NCBI RefSeq assembly: GCF_001659605.2
Contig: NC_035178.2
Coordinates: 3,997,734-4,061,733 of the forward strand
Direction of reading: 5' to 3'
Source: Manihot esculenta
Taxonomy: Eukaryota > Streptophyta > Magnoliopsida > Malpighiales > Euphorbiaceae
Length of the DNA: 64,000 bases
Shown here one piece after another: positions 11,954 to 23,650 of the stretch. The position numbers and the translations under genes are program-made. Position 1 is the first letter of the stretch, and each line of letters opens with the position of its first letter. The notes under the pieces are model-generated. The model did not search any database. It was not told the origin of the DNA and worked only from the letters and a program-made list of their open reading frames with translations.

Positions 11954-14900
11954 CTCTCCCACTTAAACGGTCGACGTCCTTGTCGACTGAGTTTTGTTGG
12001 GGTTCTTCAATCTTCGAGTCCGACGTTCTTAGGCTTGCTCGCTGTGGAATCTGATTCCAGTCCTGGTTGATTAAATTGTTGGACAGCCTTACTCCTTTTG
12101 TATGAAATCGTTTAGTTCTTGGTATCTCTGTGAACTGCTAGTTCTTTGTGATGATGAAACTACGAAAAGCTCTATATTCTGGTAGTAAATGTTCTGCCCT
12201 TGATTCCTTAGTCTACTGCAAATGGTGCGAGAAATTGTTACTTTACTCCTTTGCACGAACTTATTGCTTGAACTCATTGATCACTGGTTCTTTTCTCCTA
12301 AACATGTCTCGCCATTACTTGTCTTTAATTATCGACCTTACTCTTCGCCTCAATAGCACAACCCCATCGTGCAACAAATCTATCAACCTGCATACACTCA
12401 TGCCGCACGACATTGTGATTAACTTGTAATAGTCTCATAAAAAAGATTAGTACTAACCACGTCAGATTCCAATACGAATTAGTATAGCAAGTCATCTAGA
12501 ATACAACCCATTACAAATCAACAGGTGTGCCAACAGCACTTGACCACTAAGACTTGAACGGCCTTTACCCATCCCCTTGACATAACACCACGTTATTCCA
12601 CTTGTAGTGAAGCTCGGCGAATACTCCTAAGAAATCGATGTCTCCATTGTCAAAAGAGTTTGCTCAACACTCTCTTTCTCTTTTGTACGTCTTACAGTCC
12701 TCCCCTTCATAAGCTCTGGTATTATGCTCACTTTATCTCCTTTTCCTCTCCCTAAGAATGTAGTTTATGCAGATGCCTACAAAACGACACACATTACACA
12801 CAAAATAACCACGACCACTGAACCCTATGAACCGCAGAAATCTACTCAAAACAGCTATTAAGAATGACTATACATAAAGCAATTAATATCATCATTATGA
12901 TTCGACAATCAGAAATTACTAGAAGATACCCCCTTTATTATACCACTTTCATCATAGCTCCCAACATCGACTTGCCTCACCAACTTGCCTTAAGCAACCT
13001 GTGGTTCTCGACCTTTCTCGGTCCTCCTCTACGTTGATCCACTTGTAGGAACTTTTGTTTGGCCATGAGGTCTCTTTCCTGCTCAACAATAAGAGTAGGA
13101 CTAAATTTGTCCTTTTAATTACACATTATTTTCCAATCCCTTTTAAGGAAGCTATATCCTGTATGTTCATAATATTTGTTAGCACCAACTTGTCAAGTCC
13201 CACATCACAAGGAACCTGACTCAATAATACACAAAATATTTCAGAATAAATGAATAACTAAAATGAAGTAAGACAAAGAATGATATCAAGAAACACAAAA
13301 GCATTATACTCATCTGATGTGAGAGGGTTCCCTCTCGTTAAATTCCCTCTCGTTAAATTCCCTTCTCTCGTACTGAATTATCATTAAGAATCTCAATCTC
13401 TTCTCATTACCTTGAGCCCCACACTCCTTTGACTAGTTCAATGGTCTTCACTTTTGCCAGTTTTCACTTATCCTCCTTCTTTTTGTCGTAGGACGAGTGA
13501 ATTGTTTGCTTTCACAACACTGTTGCTCCCAACGGAATTTGATACAACTCTCGCCCAATGTTACCCTACATTCCTCTTGGTTGTCCTATCAAGATGTTCA
13601 CTTACCTCAAAGAGAATGAACATGTGCTCGACAATCATAATTGGTTGACACCTATCATACATTGTTTCATCCTCTTGTACTTATTATTTTCCTTTTTAGG
13701 GTATGCCCTTCCTATTTTGATGCTCGTTTTCTATATTCTTGTAAAGTATATGTTTTGAGAGATGAGGCAACCACCACCTTTGATCTATCACCATCTCATC
13801 CATACCAGTGTTTCACATGGATCCCTCAAGACTTTTCCCTCTGCACTAACAACGCTGCACAACATAGCAAGAGTTATAGGAGCGATAGCTTGCTCACTAG
13901 ATACGCACCAGGATCAAGTAATTTATAAAAGAATATCATAACAGTCGATAACCATTGTACTCATTTCTCATAAACACCACCTTTATTTATTTTGTTCCAC
14001 TTACTCACAAATAGACAATCCTTCATCGAATGCTACTTTTTGTCGAGTTTACTCTTGCACCCCCTCGTGCTGGATAGCCACTAGTTTCTTCTTCACTACT
14101 CTCTATTACCTCTCCTTTATCAAGGAATAATTATTGGTCAAAAACAGAGATAACTTGTGTCATTCTGGGAGACGCCACACCTATTAACGTCTCGGGTTCA
14201 CTACAAGGAGGAATTGTGAAGTCCATCTTGCTTTTTGATGTCCTTGATTAAGCGAGTTTGTCAAAGGACATGCTCACATTAATCCCTACACTCAAGTTGT
14301 TTGCTTTATCTCTTTCCCCATATCATCCACTTCAGTTTTAGTCTTGATTCTAGAAATTGTATAAACAGTCCATGAATCTTGTATTTGTGCCCGCTTTGTA
14401 GCATCAACTCCAATATACCTGACACCGGCCAACGATATATTGTTTTATACTAGCTCCGATTCTCATTTCTTCTCTTAAAGTCCTCAAGGAGACTTTAAAG
14501 ATCTCCTCCTCCATCTCATGTCCCTTATTTGACACAACACTCGCAGAATATCTCCACCATGCTTGATCCCTTCACGCGAACAATACTACCTTAGGCGGGG
14601 AGGAACAAGAAAGTACAAACAACCTAGAGTTGACAACTCTATGATTTATACCTTATGTTCCCTCCTCCCTTACTCACCAAGTCCTTCAAGAACTTCGAAG
14701 CATTTCTGCACAAGCAATTTGTAGAATAATATGGCTTTCTTCATAGAGAACACTTCATACTGCTTAGTTATGCCACTTCTATGTCATCTTATTAATCACA
14801 TTTCAGATCGCTCCCCCATTTACTGCTTTAGCCCATCTTCTTAGGTGGCTATCAATCAGATACCAGAATTGAACATCTCTTTAACTCCTTGGTAACAGAA

Positions 14901-15542
14901 TCAACTCAATCTTGATCACCCTTTGCTCTACACCATATTCCTCCAAGTTTTGACCTTATTCAGGAAGGTTTTAAGCTCAGTCATGTCTCTTGAATTTGTT
15001 GTCACGATTTGCTTACTCTATTAAAATCAAGTGCCACATTCTTTTGTGTCAGCCATAGATGCTGAATAGTTCCTTTATGTACTTTCCTTAAGAACACCTT
15101 GTTGGAGTTTACCAACTCTCTTGAATAGCAAATGTTACATTCTTGTAGTAAAACTGAAGCTTGCCATTTCCTATCCCTTTTCTCATGTATAGTGTGAACG
15201 CTCTCTATCCATAGGACTTTACACTTTCATCCTTCGAATAAATATAGCTTTATAGTTCGATCACATAAATATTGTTCTTTTATATATCTGCACAGTCACA
15301 ATTCCCAATAATATTAATAAATCAGTTCATATTAAAGAGAAAAATTATTTACCTCCATCCCACGACAAGGATTGAGGTTTTGGGATTCCACCCATGCCTA
15401 CTTCATAGGCATTAGTTCGTAATTCACACCATTGATAAGTGTACCTCTGGTCCACTTTTGAAGTATTGCTCATAGTCTCTCCTATGTTACATTTAATATT
15501 CTTGCACCATTCCTGCAAGCAAAAAAAAAAAAAAATACATGA

Positions 15543-15710
15543 GAGGCTTTTGCCTCAATTTTGTCTCGGGAGGCCTCTTGCCTCAATTCTATCTCGGGAG
15601 ACCTCTTGCCTCAATTCTATCTCAGGAGGCCTCTTGCCTCAATTCTATCTCAAGAGGCCTCTTGCCTCAATTCTGTCTCGTGAGGCCTCTTGCCTCAATT
15701 TTGAGTGGAA
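15543..15710. repeat. 28-bp tandem repeat, about six units, in the element leader
   Basis: Six head-to-tail copies of a 28-bp unit containing AGGCCTCTTGCCTCAATTCT with a few substitutions per copy. The array lies about 460 bp inside the 5' LTR (right, minus orientation), in the leader. As 28 is not a multiple of three, the array shifts frame at each unit and is unlikely to be coding. Confidence 0.85.
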
Positions 15711-16157
15711 AGGTCTCGAGATTCTCGGATGGCCTCAAGCTCTATTGGCTCATCCTCCCCCTTATCACTATACCTTGAGGTCATTACTCTCTCTCCAAGG
15801 GCCACTAAAAGGAAGAAGTATGTAGCACCTAGTCATTACCCTCTCTCCAGAAGACATTTCCAATGAAGTGTGCAGTACTAGGTCATTACCTCTCTCTCAA
15901 TGGTGTCCCTAGTGGAGCGTGCAGCACCTCTAGTTAATATGGCCAGTCTAGCTCGAGAGCTCACGCTTTTGTCTTCTTTTGCCTCACAATGTGCTACTAC
16001 TCCTCGTAGCTTCATAATTGGGAGGTCACTGCCTCCCCCTTTCACCACTTTACGCTCAAGATCACCCCACCGGGTGTCATTCGCATGAAAGAGGTTTTGG
16101 AAGGCCTCAATCTCCCGCCAATTTGGCCATCCTTTATCTTGCTCGCAGATCTTTCTT

Positions 16158-16170
16158 GCTTTGATACCAA
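16158..16170 (-). other. Primer binding site of the LTR element (tRNA-iMet type)
   Basis: The minus strand reads TTGGTATCAAAGC one base inside the right LTR. It differs from the usual TGGTATCAGAGC by a single base. This fixes the element as minus-strand. Confidence 0.8.
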
Positions 16171-16171
16171 T

Positions 16172-16805
16172 TGTCACGGTTTCAGATTTTAGCCATTGCC
16201 TGGAACTGTGCGGCACTTGACTTGAACACCTTCAAGCCAAGTCAGCCTTAAGAATCACTCGATACCCTGTGAATATGAGTACCCTGATTAGTCAAGGTTA
16301 TATAAGCGAATAGCGAAGCCAACAGGCGGCCTTCCATTAAAAGCCTCACAGTAGGCACAAACGAAAAGAATTGAACATGAGAATTCATGAACAGACTACT
16401 TATTTTATTCCAGAGGCAAAATAGTAATTATACATTATCATCGACACAATCGTTACAATAATTCTCACCTCCCTTGTAGACAGGGCGGACGGCCTACAAG
16501 GAGTGAATGCACAACTCAAGATCTCCGTAGGCCTACGGTAGCCAACTGGGTCCAGTCCCAGCTGGTGGCCAACTAGTCACTCCCCCCTAAAGAGCCTTAG
16601 GAACAACTTGGCTTGTGGCAGGAGGAGACATCAACATGTCTCATATGACACCCCCCAAAATAAATACACGGAAAGGAATTACAACAAATTGTCTCGGCCC
16701 TTATCTTCCTAATAATCTCTACTAATTTATCCCATTATTGTTTCCTGGGAACTCCAATATTGGAAAATTACAGTTTTGGTCCCTGAAAACTCTATGACCC
16801 TGACA
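16172..16805 (-). repeat. 5' LTR (right copy)
   Basis: 634 bp, the same length as the left copy, with TG..CA ends. It is followed directly by the target duplication CTGTG and then the rest of the interrupted APT exon. Confidence 0.92.
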
Positions 16806-17812
16806 CTGTGCAAGCAGGAGAATGGGCGTTGGTTATAGATGATCTCATTGCAACTGGAAGGACCTTATGTGCTGTGATCAAGCTACTTGGCACTGTTGTA
16901 AGCTTAAATTGCAGTGTAACTTATGGTTGTGGCTGCCTCTTTAGTCTTTCGATATATTACCTTTCCCTATATTTATTTATATTTGGTTTAAGACTTTAGA
17001 GAAGAGAGAAGTGGGCTTAAGCAGTTCCAATGTTATCCTTTTCAATTGAAAAAGGGTTCTCCTTCGTTTGAGGAGTATGGTAAATGTATTGTTTGAATTG
17101 GCATCTGGCAAACAAAATATTTTCTGGAAGCCATTCTAAGCAAAAGTTAGGACTGTCTCTATTGCAATGCAGGTTTCACTTGCAAGAGTTAGGTTTGAGT
17201 AGCACTAGGAATGACGTATCCATTAAACATTAATGTTGCAATTCTTAGGTGATTGAAATTTTTGTTTTGGTTAATGATGTATGCCGCTTAAGTTTGGTCT
17301 GCCTACACCAAAAATTTTGTTGAAAGCATGCTCATTTGTTTGCAGAGTCCCATCAATGGTTATTAAATTACCTGATGGTTAGTCTTCTTTGTGTTGTCAG
17401 AGTATGCATCTTCCATCCTTAACTGATCTTCTAGAGTAAATCTAGTTCAATGTGCTCGTGTCATTGAATTGGCAGAGCTGAAGGTATATCCCCAATTTAT
17501 CATATTGTGACAATTAATCAGAGTATCTTGCAAGATTGGAGAGCTTTACTCTTTTTATTTTTTGGCTTATTGACTGAAAAATACCCAATATTTATGTCAT
17601 TTTACATTTTAATCTAAACGTTTAAATTTTGGATGAATTTACCTAATATTTGTATTTGGTTGATTTTGATCAATTTTTAAAATTTAAAATGTGAGTTTAG
17701 GTGGTATGTCAAATGTAATATTTTGTTATTTTTAGATATAAACTAATTCTATATATGAAATTAATATTATCTCATTGTGACTTATTTCTTTTCGAACTTA
17801 TTTTCTTCGGTT

Positions 17813-17992
17813 ATTCATTGTTGTCTCTTGCCAATGTCTTAAAACTTCTCCAAATTAGTTAGTGCTAGTCATGGACTCTCTCGTCTTTTCATGTTGCTTA
17901 AACATTCATTGTTGTCTCTTGCCATCAATGTCTTAAAACTTCTCCAAATTAGTTAGTGCTAGTCATGGACTCTCTCGTCTTTTCATGTTGCT
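17813..17992. repeat. Near-perfect direct duplication (86/89 bp) in an APT intron
   Basis: Copy 1 (17813-17898) and copy 2 (17904-17992) are separated by five bases. They are identical by eye except for a 3-base ATC insertion in copy 2. It lies in the last recognisable APT intron and looks like a recent tandem duplication. Confidence 0.85.
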
Positions 17993-18105
17993 AATGTTTA
18001 AGCATATCTTGTTGATTAGTTTCATATTATGTATCCTCTTCTTGTTCATTTCAGGGTCAGGATCGCTTAGAAGACAAGCCGTTGTTTGTTCTAGTAAGCG
18101 GCTAG

Positions 18106-21100
18106 AAGACAAACCATAGTGTCCAATGGCTAGAACGCTGCTCAAAGTCGTGAACACGAGTAAGGTGAAGGGAACTTGGTAATAAAGGGCTTAGACAACA
18201 GTGCGAGGACTTTTCTTTTTTAAACTTCCCCTTTTGGCATGATCATTAAACTCTAATTTTAATTAATGTCGGCTTTTATGTCAATGTGGGTGTTCGGCAG
18301 GAGAATGACCACCCTTGATGTCTGGTTTTGGGGCAGTGGATGGGTTGGGTACACCGAATCTCATCTGTATTCCACCCAGTTACTTCACCTTGGTAGGTTG
18401 AGCATGAATATGAAAAAATGGGAGCACTAACGTTGTCCCTTTGATCGACGCGGACGCCGGCCCACTTTTTCCTGTCTGCTGTGCCTGTATGCTTTTCTAT
18501 GCCCTATTATACTACCATGATTCACTGGACGCAAATTATTGCAATCCCTTAGTCCAGGAGCCCTTGTTGCCTCCGCTGTAGCTGCTTAATTCTTCAATGA
18601 ATCTTATCTTTGCTGAAAAAGAAAAAAAAAGTAAGAATCTGTATGGATGGATGCCTTTTTAAGATCTAATTTGCTTGGTGCTGAATTCCCCTTTTCTCTC
18701 AAGTACAACCATTTGATTTCCTGTTTGAACTTGACCCATAATTAAAAGTTTAATTAGAAAATGCCTTTCTTCGCTTTTCTCGCAACACACAAGACATGAT
18801 AGCCTCTAGTCAATTCCTGAATGTGGCTGTAGTGTATGTATATAAGGCGAGAAAGAGGATTGTTTTTCAAAACACGTAATGCAACCTGTAGAATTAAGGC
18901 TAAGCTATAGCTTGGTTAGATGTCTGAATAAACGGAGCTTACAACTACCTGATTAACATCTATGGATTGCATTTAGCATATATTACTGCCTACGGTAATA
19001 AGAGGTAACTCTATTTTGTTTTTATTTATTTCTTGGGAAGACAGATTTTCATTAAATTAAGTGGTTTGAATATAAGGCGCAAACCGTTATTACATTGATG
19101 GGCTCAATCTCAACCAACTCGCTTCTTGAGCCTAGAGAAATAGGAGGTCCAACCCAAGCACAAGAATTCATGCATCGGGGACACGTTGGCGTCGTCACTT
19201 TCCTGGCTGATCCAGTAATCAGCAGAAACGACGCCAAAGCTATCAGCGAGGAAAGACAGTGGAAACTCCTATTACAAAGCCATGCATGGTTGAGGAAATA
19301 TACTAAAGATCAAATCAAGGATCAATTTACATATTCAAGCCATTATTACAGTGGAACAGAGGTGATATCCGCTGCCACTCATTCTCTAACAACCTTGAAA
19401 TCGACCATGCACATAAAATTGAATTTTCTAATTGTAGATCAATGTCAAATCCATTACTCAATTATATTTTCTTAAGAGATCGGCATTTGGGAAATATTTA
19501 TTTTATTAAGAAATTAGGGAGAGAAGAGGATTGAAGTAGTCTGCTATTGACAATGTACTCTTCATGCTTTTCTATGGTGCACTCAATCTATAAACTTGAA
19601 AGACTTGTAATTTTGGTGAAAGAAGCTTCTGGGTCTATTAAATATTCATACAGACAGCTCTTAACAAGATAAGGACATTTGCGCAGTCCATTTGACTAGT
19701 GAAATAACTTTTCATGTTTCCACATGAAATAGTAATATGTCCACATAAGTTTATTTTTTAAAAGAACATTAATTTATTTATATCATACCCATATTACAAA
19801 ATATTATTAAGGCATTGACTTGTACTCAAAGTTTAAAATGTATATATAAAAAAACCCATTGACTTATGAATTATATACTTAAGATATAGCTTTTTTTACT
19901 TGCTTTATTATATTTGGTCCATTCTCTTAAATAAAAATAGCAAAAAAATCCTTTTCTTTATTCACATAGATTCTATAAATTAAAATTAAAAGATCAATGG
20001 TTGCAATAATCTTATATATATTATTTATATTTCTTAACGATAATCAATGATTAATATGTTTAAATTATACTAAATTAATTTAAATTAAACATGAAAATAA
20101 TTAATCAATATAATCTAAAATGGAAATGTAAAATTCCATTCATGGATATTGTATTATATATATCCCAAACTAAATTGTATTATATATATCCCAAACTAAA
20201 TAAATTAACTACTTTGACAAGCTTTTAACCTTTAGAGGCGGGAATTCGATCCATTCGATTTAAAATCAAACTGAATTGAATTGAATAAATATTTTAGACC
20301 AAAATTAAATTGAATCGAATTAGTCTAATTTGATTTGATTCAGTCGATTGAACTTTTTATTTTTTACACTTTATTTTTAATATTATAAAATTTAATTAAA
20401 ATATTTAAATCGTCTAATCTCTTCATATTATCAAAAATAATATACTATTATCATTAATAATTTAATATTTTATGATTAAAAACGAATTGAAATAACTAAA
20501 ATTTTTAAAATTAAAAATCGAATCAATAAAAAATAAATAAAAAATCAAACTGAATTTTAGAATTAATTCTGCTTGATTGATTTTTTTAATTTGAACAGAA
20601 TATTGTTCACACCTATTTAACGATCATATTGGATGACATTAATTTTAATTTTTTTAATCAATCGTTTTGAATTTAAACTCTAAATATGAAATGTTTTTAA
20701 AATTAAAAAAACATTTTCCCTTTTAGTAAATCTGTTTGTGCAATTTTATACGAATCGGATCATTACATTTAAATATTATATTAATCGGATCATTAAACTC
20801 AGAATAGTATATGATTCATAAAAAAATAAAAAGTTTGTTGACTTTTAAGTTATGCTATTTTCAATATTAAGCTTAATAGTACCATCACAAGTGAATTTAT
20901 GTTTTTATATTAATTCAACAAACAAATTCTTAAGAAAGAACTGATAACTTTAATTTAATGATATTTAAAGTTATAATAAGTTGAATTTGAGTTCAACTCA
21001 AAATAAAATGAATATTTAATTTTTCTTTTCAAAGCATAGACTCCACCATCTGCCGTGAAGAAAAGTAAAATAAAGTTGCTCAAAGTTTTCAATTTTTTTT

Positions 21101-22189
21101 TATAAGGCCTTAGAAAAATTTAAGAATAAAAAATATTCTTAAATCCATTAATTTAGTGGTTGAAAATTGAAGTTCTTAAAAGTTTTTTAAAAAACCTTTT
21201 AGAAATTTTATTTTAATTAAAAAGCAAAGATGCTCTTCCAATAAAAATTTAAGTTTAAGATTATTAACCTTGGAAAAAAAAAATCCTTGAAATGAAGACT
21301 CTGGCTCCAATAAGGATAACCGGCGGACCACCACCGTAGCAACATCGCAAATATCAGAAACAAAATCGGCTGAGGCGGGAAGCACCGGGAAAAGGCCAAA
21401 AGAGGATGAAAACGTGGCAGAACAATTAAGAGGCACGTGGCTATTTGTGGATGGTTGAGGCGGAATACATCGGTTGTTGGTTTTTTTTTTTTAGAAAAAT
21501 AATATTAGTTGTAGTTAAATAAGACAGCAGTGAAGGAGCTGTCATAATTTCTCCTGAAAATGGTTAATGTTTGAAGATAAGGCAGAGGATCAAACCCTAA
21601 ATTTCCCCTCCAACGAACAAAATCCTCTCTGCTTTTTAAATTTTAATCCTTCACCAATACTAGATCTTATTCTCTTCTAATTTTAATTCCAAATATTTTG
21701 AAATTTTCAGTTCTTTTCGTGCAATTTTGAAATTAGAAAACTAATATAAATTACCTAGTATGTAACTTATTTAATATATTTTAATTCCCAATTTTTCTCA
21801 AACTGCAGTTGGTTTATAATTACTATTACCCTCTCTCTCTCTCTCTTGACGTGTAAGAATTTCATGGCTTTATTATTATAATATATATTGAAGAAGACGC
21901 TTCCCACGTTCTCAGATTTTCTAATACGTCAAACTCGTAGCTTTTCCCCTTCTCATTAATCACAATTATTCTTCTCATAATATATTTTTCTTTTTATTTT
22001 ATTTCTTAAATGTCATTCAGAGACTTTTTTTTCTTTTATTTTAATTTATCATCATAGTTGTCCTTGGCCTGGTATGGGGTCTACAGTGGACTCCAGACTT
22101 AAGTTACAGAAAATTGGGAGCAACAATCACTTCTTAATTAATATACAAATGAAGTCAATACTGGCTTAACATTCTCTGTAAGGCCTGAG
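18106..22189. other. Intergenic region, no recognised gene
   Basis: 18106-18640 is probably the old 3' flank of the APT copy. At 19095-19475 (plus) a 126-codon open frame, with the overlapping 61-codon minus frame 19052-19237, stands out by its higher GC content. I recognise no family in either frame, so it may be a transposon scrap. From 19500 to 21170 the DNA is AT-rich; near 20147-20200 a 25-base phrase ending in TATCCCAAACTAAA is repeated directly. A (CT)n run at 21833-21847 lies upstream of the bHLH gene. Confidence 0.4.
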
Positions 22190-22197
22190 TATAAATA
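22190..22197 (+). promoter_or_regulatory. TATA box of the bHLH gene
   Basis: TATAAATA, 119 bases upstream of the start codon at 22309, in a suitable position for a leader of under 100 bases. Confidence 0.65.
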
Positions 22198-22308
22198 TGT
22201 TGCTGGTGTTTTGTTTCCTCAAGCGCAATCAAGCTTCAATTATCACCACCACTTCAGAAACATAGCCTCTCAATTTCTCCACAGCCTGAAGATTCTACTC
22301 GTTAGAGA

Positions 22309-23650
22309 ATGAATATGGAGACTCTGGGAGCTTTTCCTGATGAAGAATTGGACTTCAGCAGAATGTTTTCCACACAAGATCAGCTTGACACCATTCCACA
22401 TTTGCTTACTCAGTGTTCATTTCCTCTTGAGAACGATGGAGGATTTCAGTTCACTATTCCGTCAGCTTTTTCCTCAAATCTTGAGGCCAATTTGAACATG
22501 GCTGGTGTTCATGAGAGTCTGTTTTCTTCTTGGAGTACTCTCAACAACCCTGATCTGAATCTGTTTTCTCAGGAAAATAGTAGCAGCAGTAATTGTAGTA
22601 GTAGTGTTTTGATTTCTTCTTCTCCCCATGAAACCTACTTCTTTAGTGATTCTAACCAACTTCAGTCATCAAATGATGATTCTATGTCCATGGATTTTTA
22701 TATCATGGATGAGAAAAATTCAGGCTCTCTTGTCCCAGTGTTTCCTCAATTTACAATGTCAGAAGCTGTGTGTACAAATGAAAATATGAGAAGTCCAAAG
22801 ATGGGGAATTTAGATGGTATTCAGCCGGAAGCTAATGCTGTTCCTGCCAAGGGATTGCAGAAGAAAAGAATGTTTGATTTCCCTGGATCACAATTCAATC
22901 AATCAGACAAGAAAAAATCTCGGATTACAAGAGATGTAAGTACATTAATATCAAAGTATGATACCCCACTTCGACAATTCCTATAATCAAAATAAGGTAC
23001 TCATCATCATCAATTTCAAAATGCAGGTGCAAAAGAGCAACAAGAATGTCAAGTCCAAGAAAAACCAGAAGTTCACTCCAAAAAGCAATGAGGAAGAAGA
23101 GAGAAATTCAAGCAGTTGCAGTTCAGAGGAGGATGATGCTTCTCAGGATTCTAACAGAGGACCATCTTCAGATTCTAAAGTGTCTGAAGCTCAGAAATCC
23201 AATGGCAAGGCAAGAACTAGTAGAGGATCTGCCACAGATCCCCAGAGTCTTTATGCAAGGGTAACACACTAATGCCAGTGTACAAAAAATCTTGATCCAT
23301 TTCCAAATTCATTGTATTCACATAGATTTTATTTTCTAAATCTTGTAGAAAAGAAGAGAGAGGATAAATGAGAGATTGAGAATCTTACAGAATCTTGTTC
23401 CTAATGGAACAAAGGTTGATATCAGTACAATGCTAGAGGAGGCAGTCCACTACGTAAAGTTCTTGCAGCTCCAGATCAAGGTAATAATTTTCTTTATTTA
23501 TTTCTGCCAAATGACAAATAAGTTGTCTTCTCTAATCTAAACTTATTTGCTAATCTGTCGTCTTTGTGTTTTCAGCTTTTGAGCTCTGATGATCTGTGGA
23601 TGTATGCCCCTATCGCTTACAATGGAATGGACATTTCTAAGCTCATATGA
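22309..23650 (+). CDS. bHLH transcription factor, RSL class II (RHD6-LIKE) type
   Basis: Four coding exons: 22309-22935, 23027-23260, 23349-23480 and 23576-23650, all with GT..AG introns and consistent phase, giving about 355 residues. The N-terminal 280 residues are acidic and Ser/Asn-rich with a Lys-rich patch near 200-225. The bHLH starts at the end of exon 2 (SLYAR) and continues as [20 protein letters not shown], then [20 protein letters not shown] in exon 3, with the E..R DNA-contact pair in the basic region. The C-terminus [20 protein letters not shown] is a signature of the RSL2/RSL4/bHLH84-like group, which acts in the nucleus to drive root-hair growth downstream of RHD6. Exon 1 alone reads on to a stop at 22981 if the first intron is retained. 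Which class II member it is cannot be settled here. Confidence 0.93.

Larger units (their letters stand above)
11320..16805 (-). mobile_element. Complete LTR retrotransposon without recognisable gag/pol
   Basis: Two 634-bp direct repeats (11320-11953 and 16172-16805) begin TG and end CA, and the pair is flanked by the 5-bp duplication CTGTG (11315-11319 and 16806-16810). Orientation is minus. Next to the right LTR the minus strand reads TTGGTATCAAAGC (16158-16170), close to the initiator-tRNA-Met primer site TGGTATCAGAGC. Next to the left LTR it reads GTTTAAGTGGGAGAG (11954-11968), a purine-rich polypurine tract. The 4.2-kb interior has no open frame above about 130 codons, and I recognise no protease, reverse transcriptase, RNase H or integrase motif. 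It is either a LARD-like non-autonomous element or badly decayed. By eye the LTRs differ at roughly two dozen sites, mostly transitions, so the insertion is fairly recent. Confidence 0.92.
10909..18105 (+). pseudogene. APT1: Adenine phosphoribosyltransferase (APT) copy split by an LTR element
   Basis: APT salvages adenine with PRPP to give AMP. Recognisable exons are 10909-11001 (GIEAIGFIFGPPIAVAIGAK, then FVPMRKPNKLP), 11252-11319 joined to 16811-16897 (SEYSLEYG, EMHVGAV, then VIDDLIATGRT), about 17435-17483 (CARVIELAELK) and 18055-18105 (ending PLFVLV and a stop). Introns have AG acceptors and GT donors at the places expected for plant APT. Defects: no recognisable 5' exons, the usual EARGF reads EAIGF, the PRPP-binding loop ATGGT reads ATGRT, the fourth exon is off frame by one base, and a 5.49-kb retroelement sits inside one exon. 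The coding frame continues across the element plus one copy of its 5-bp target duplication, so the exon was whole before insertion. The SEYSLEYG segment is closest to APT1-type sequences. Confidence 0.88.

Noticed and set aside
13454..13928. Overlapping 60-95 codon plus-strand frames inside the LTR element
   Set aside because: They are antisense to the element, overlap one another in different frames and match no protein family.
19095..19475. 126-codon plus-strand frame and overlapping minus frame
   Set aside because: Higher GC than its surroundings but no recognisable domain on either strand; not enough to call a gene.
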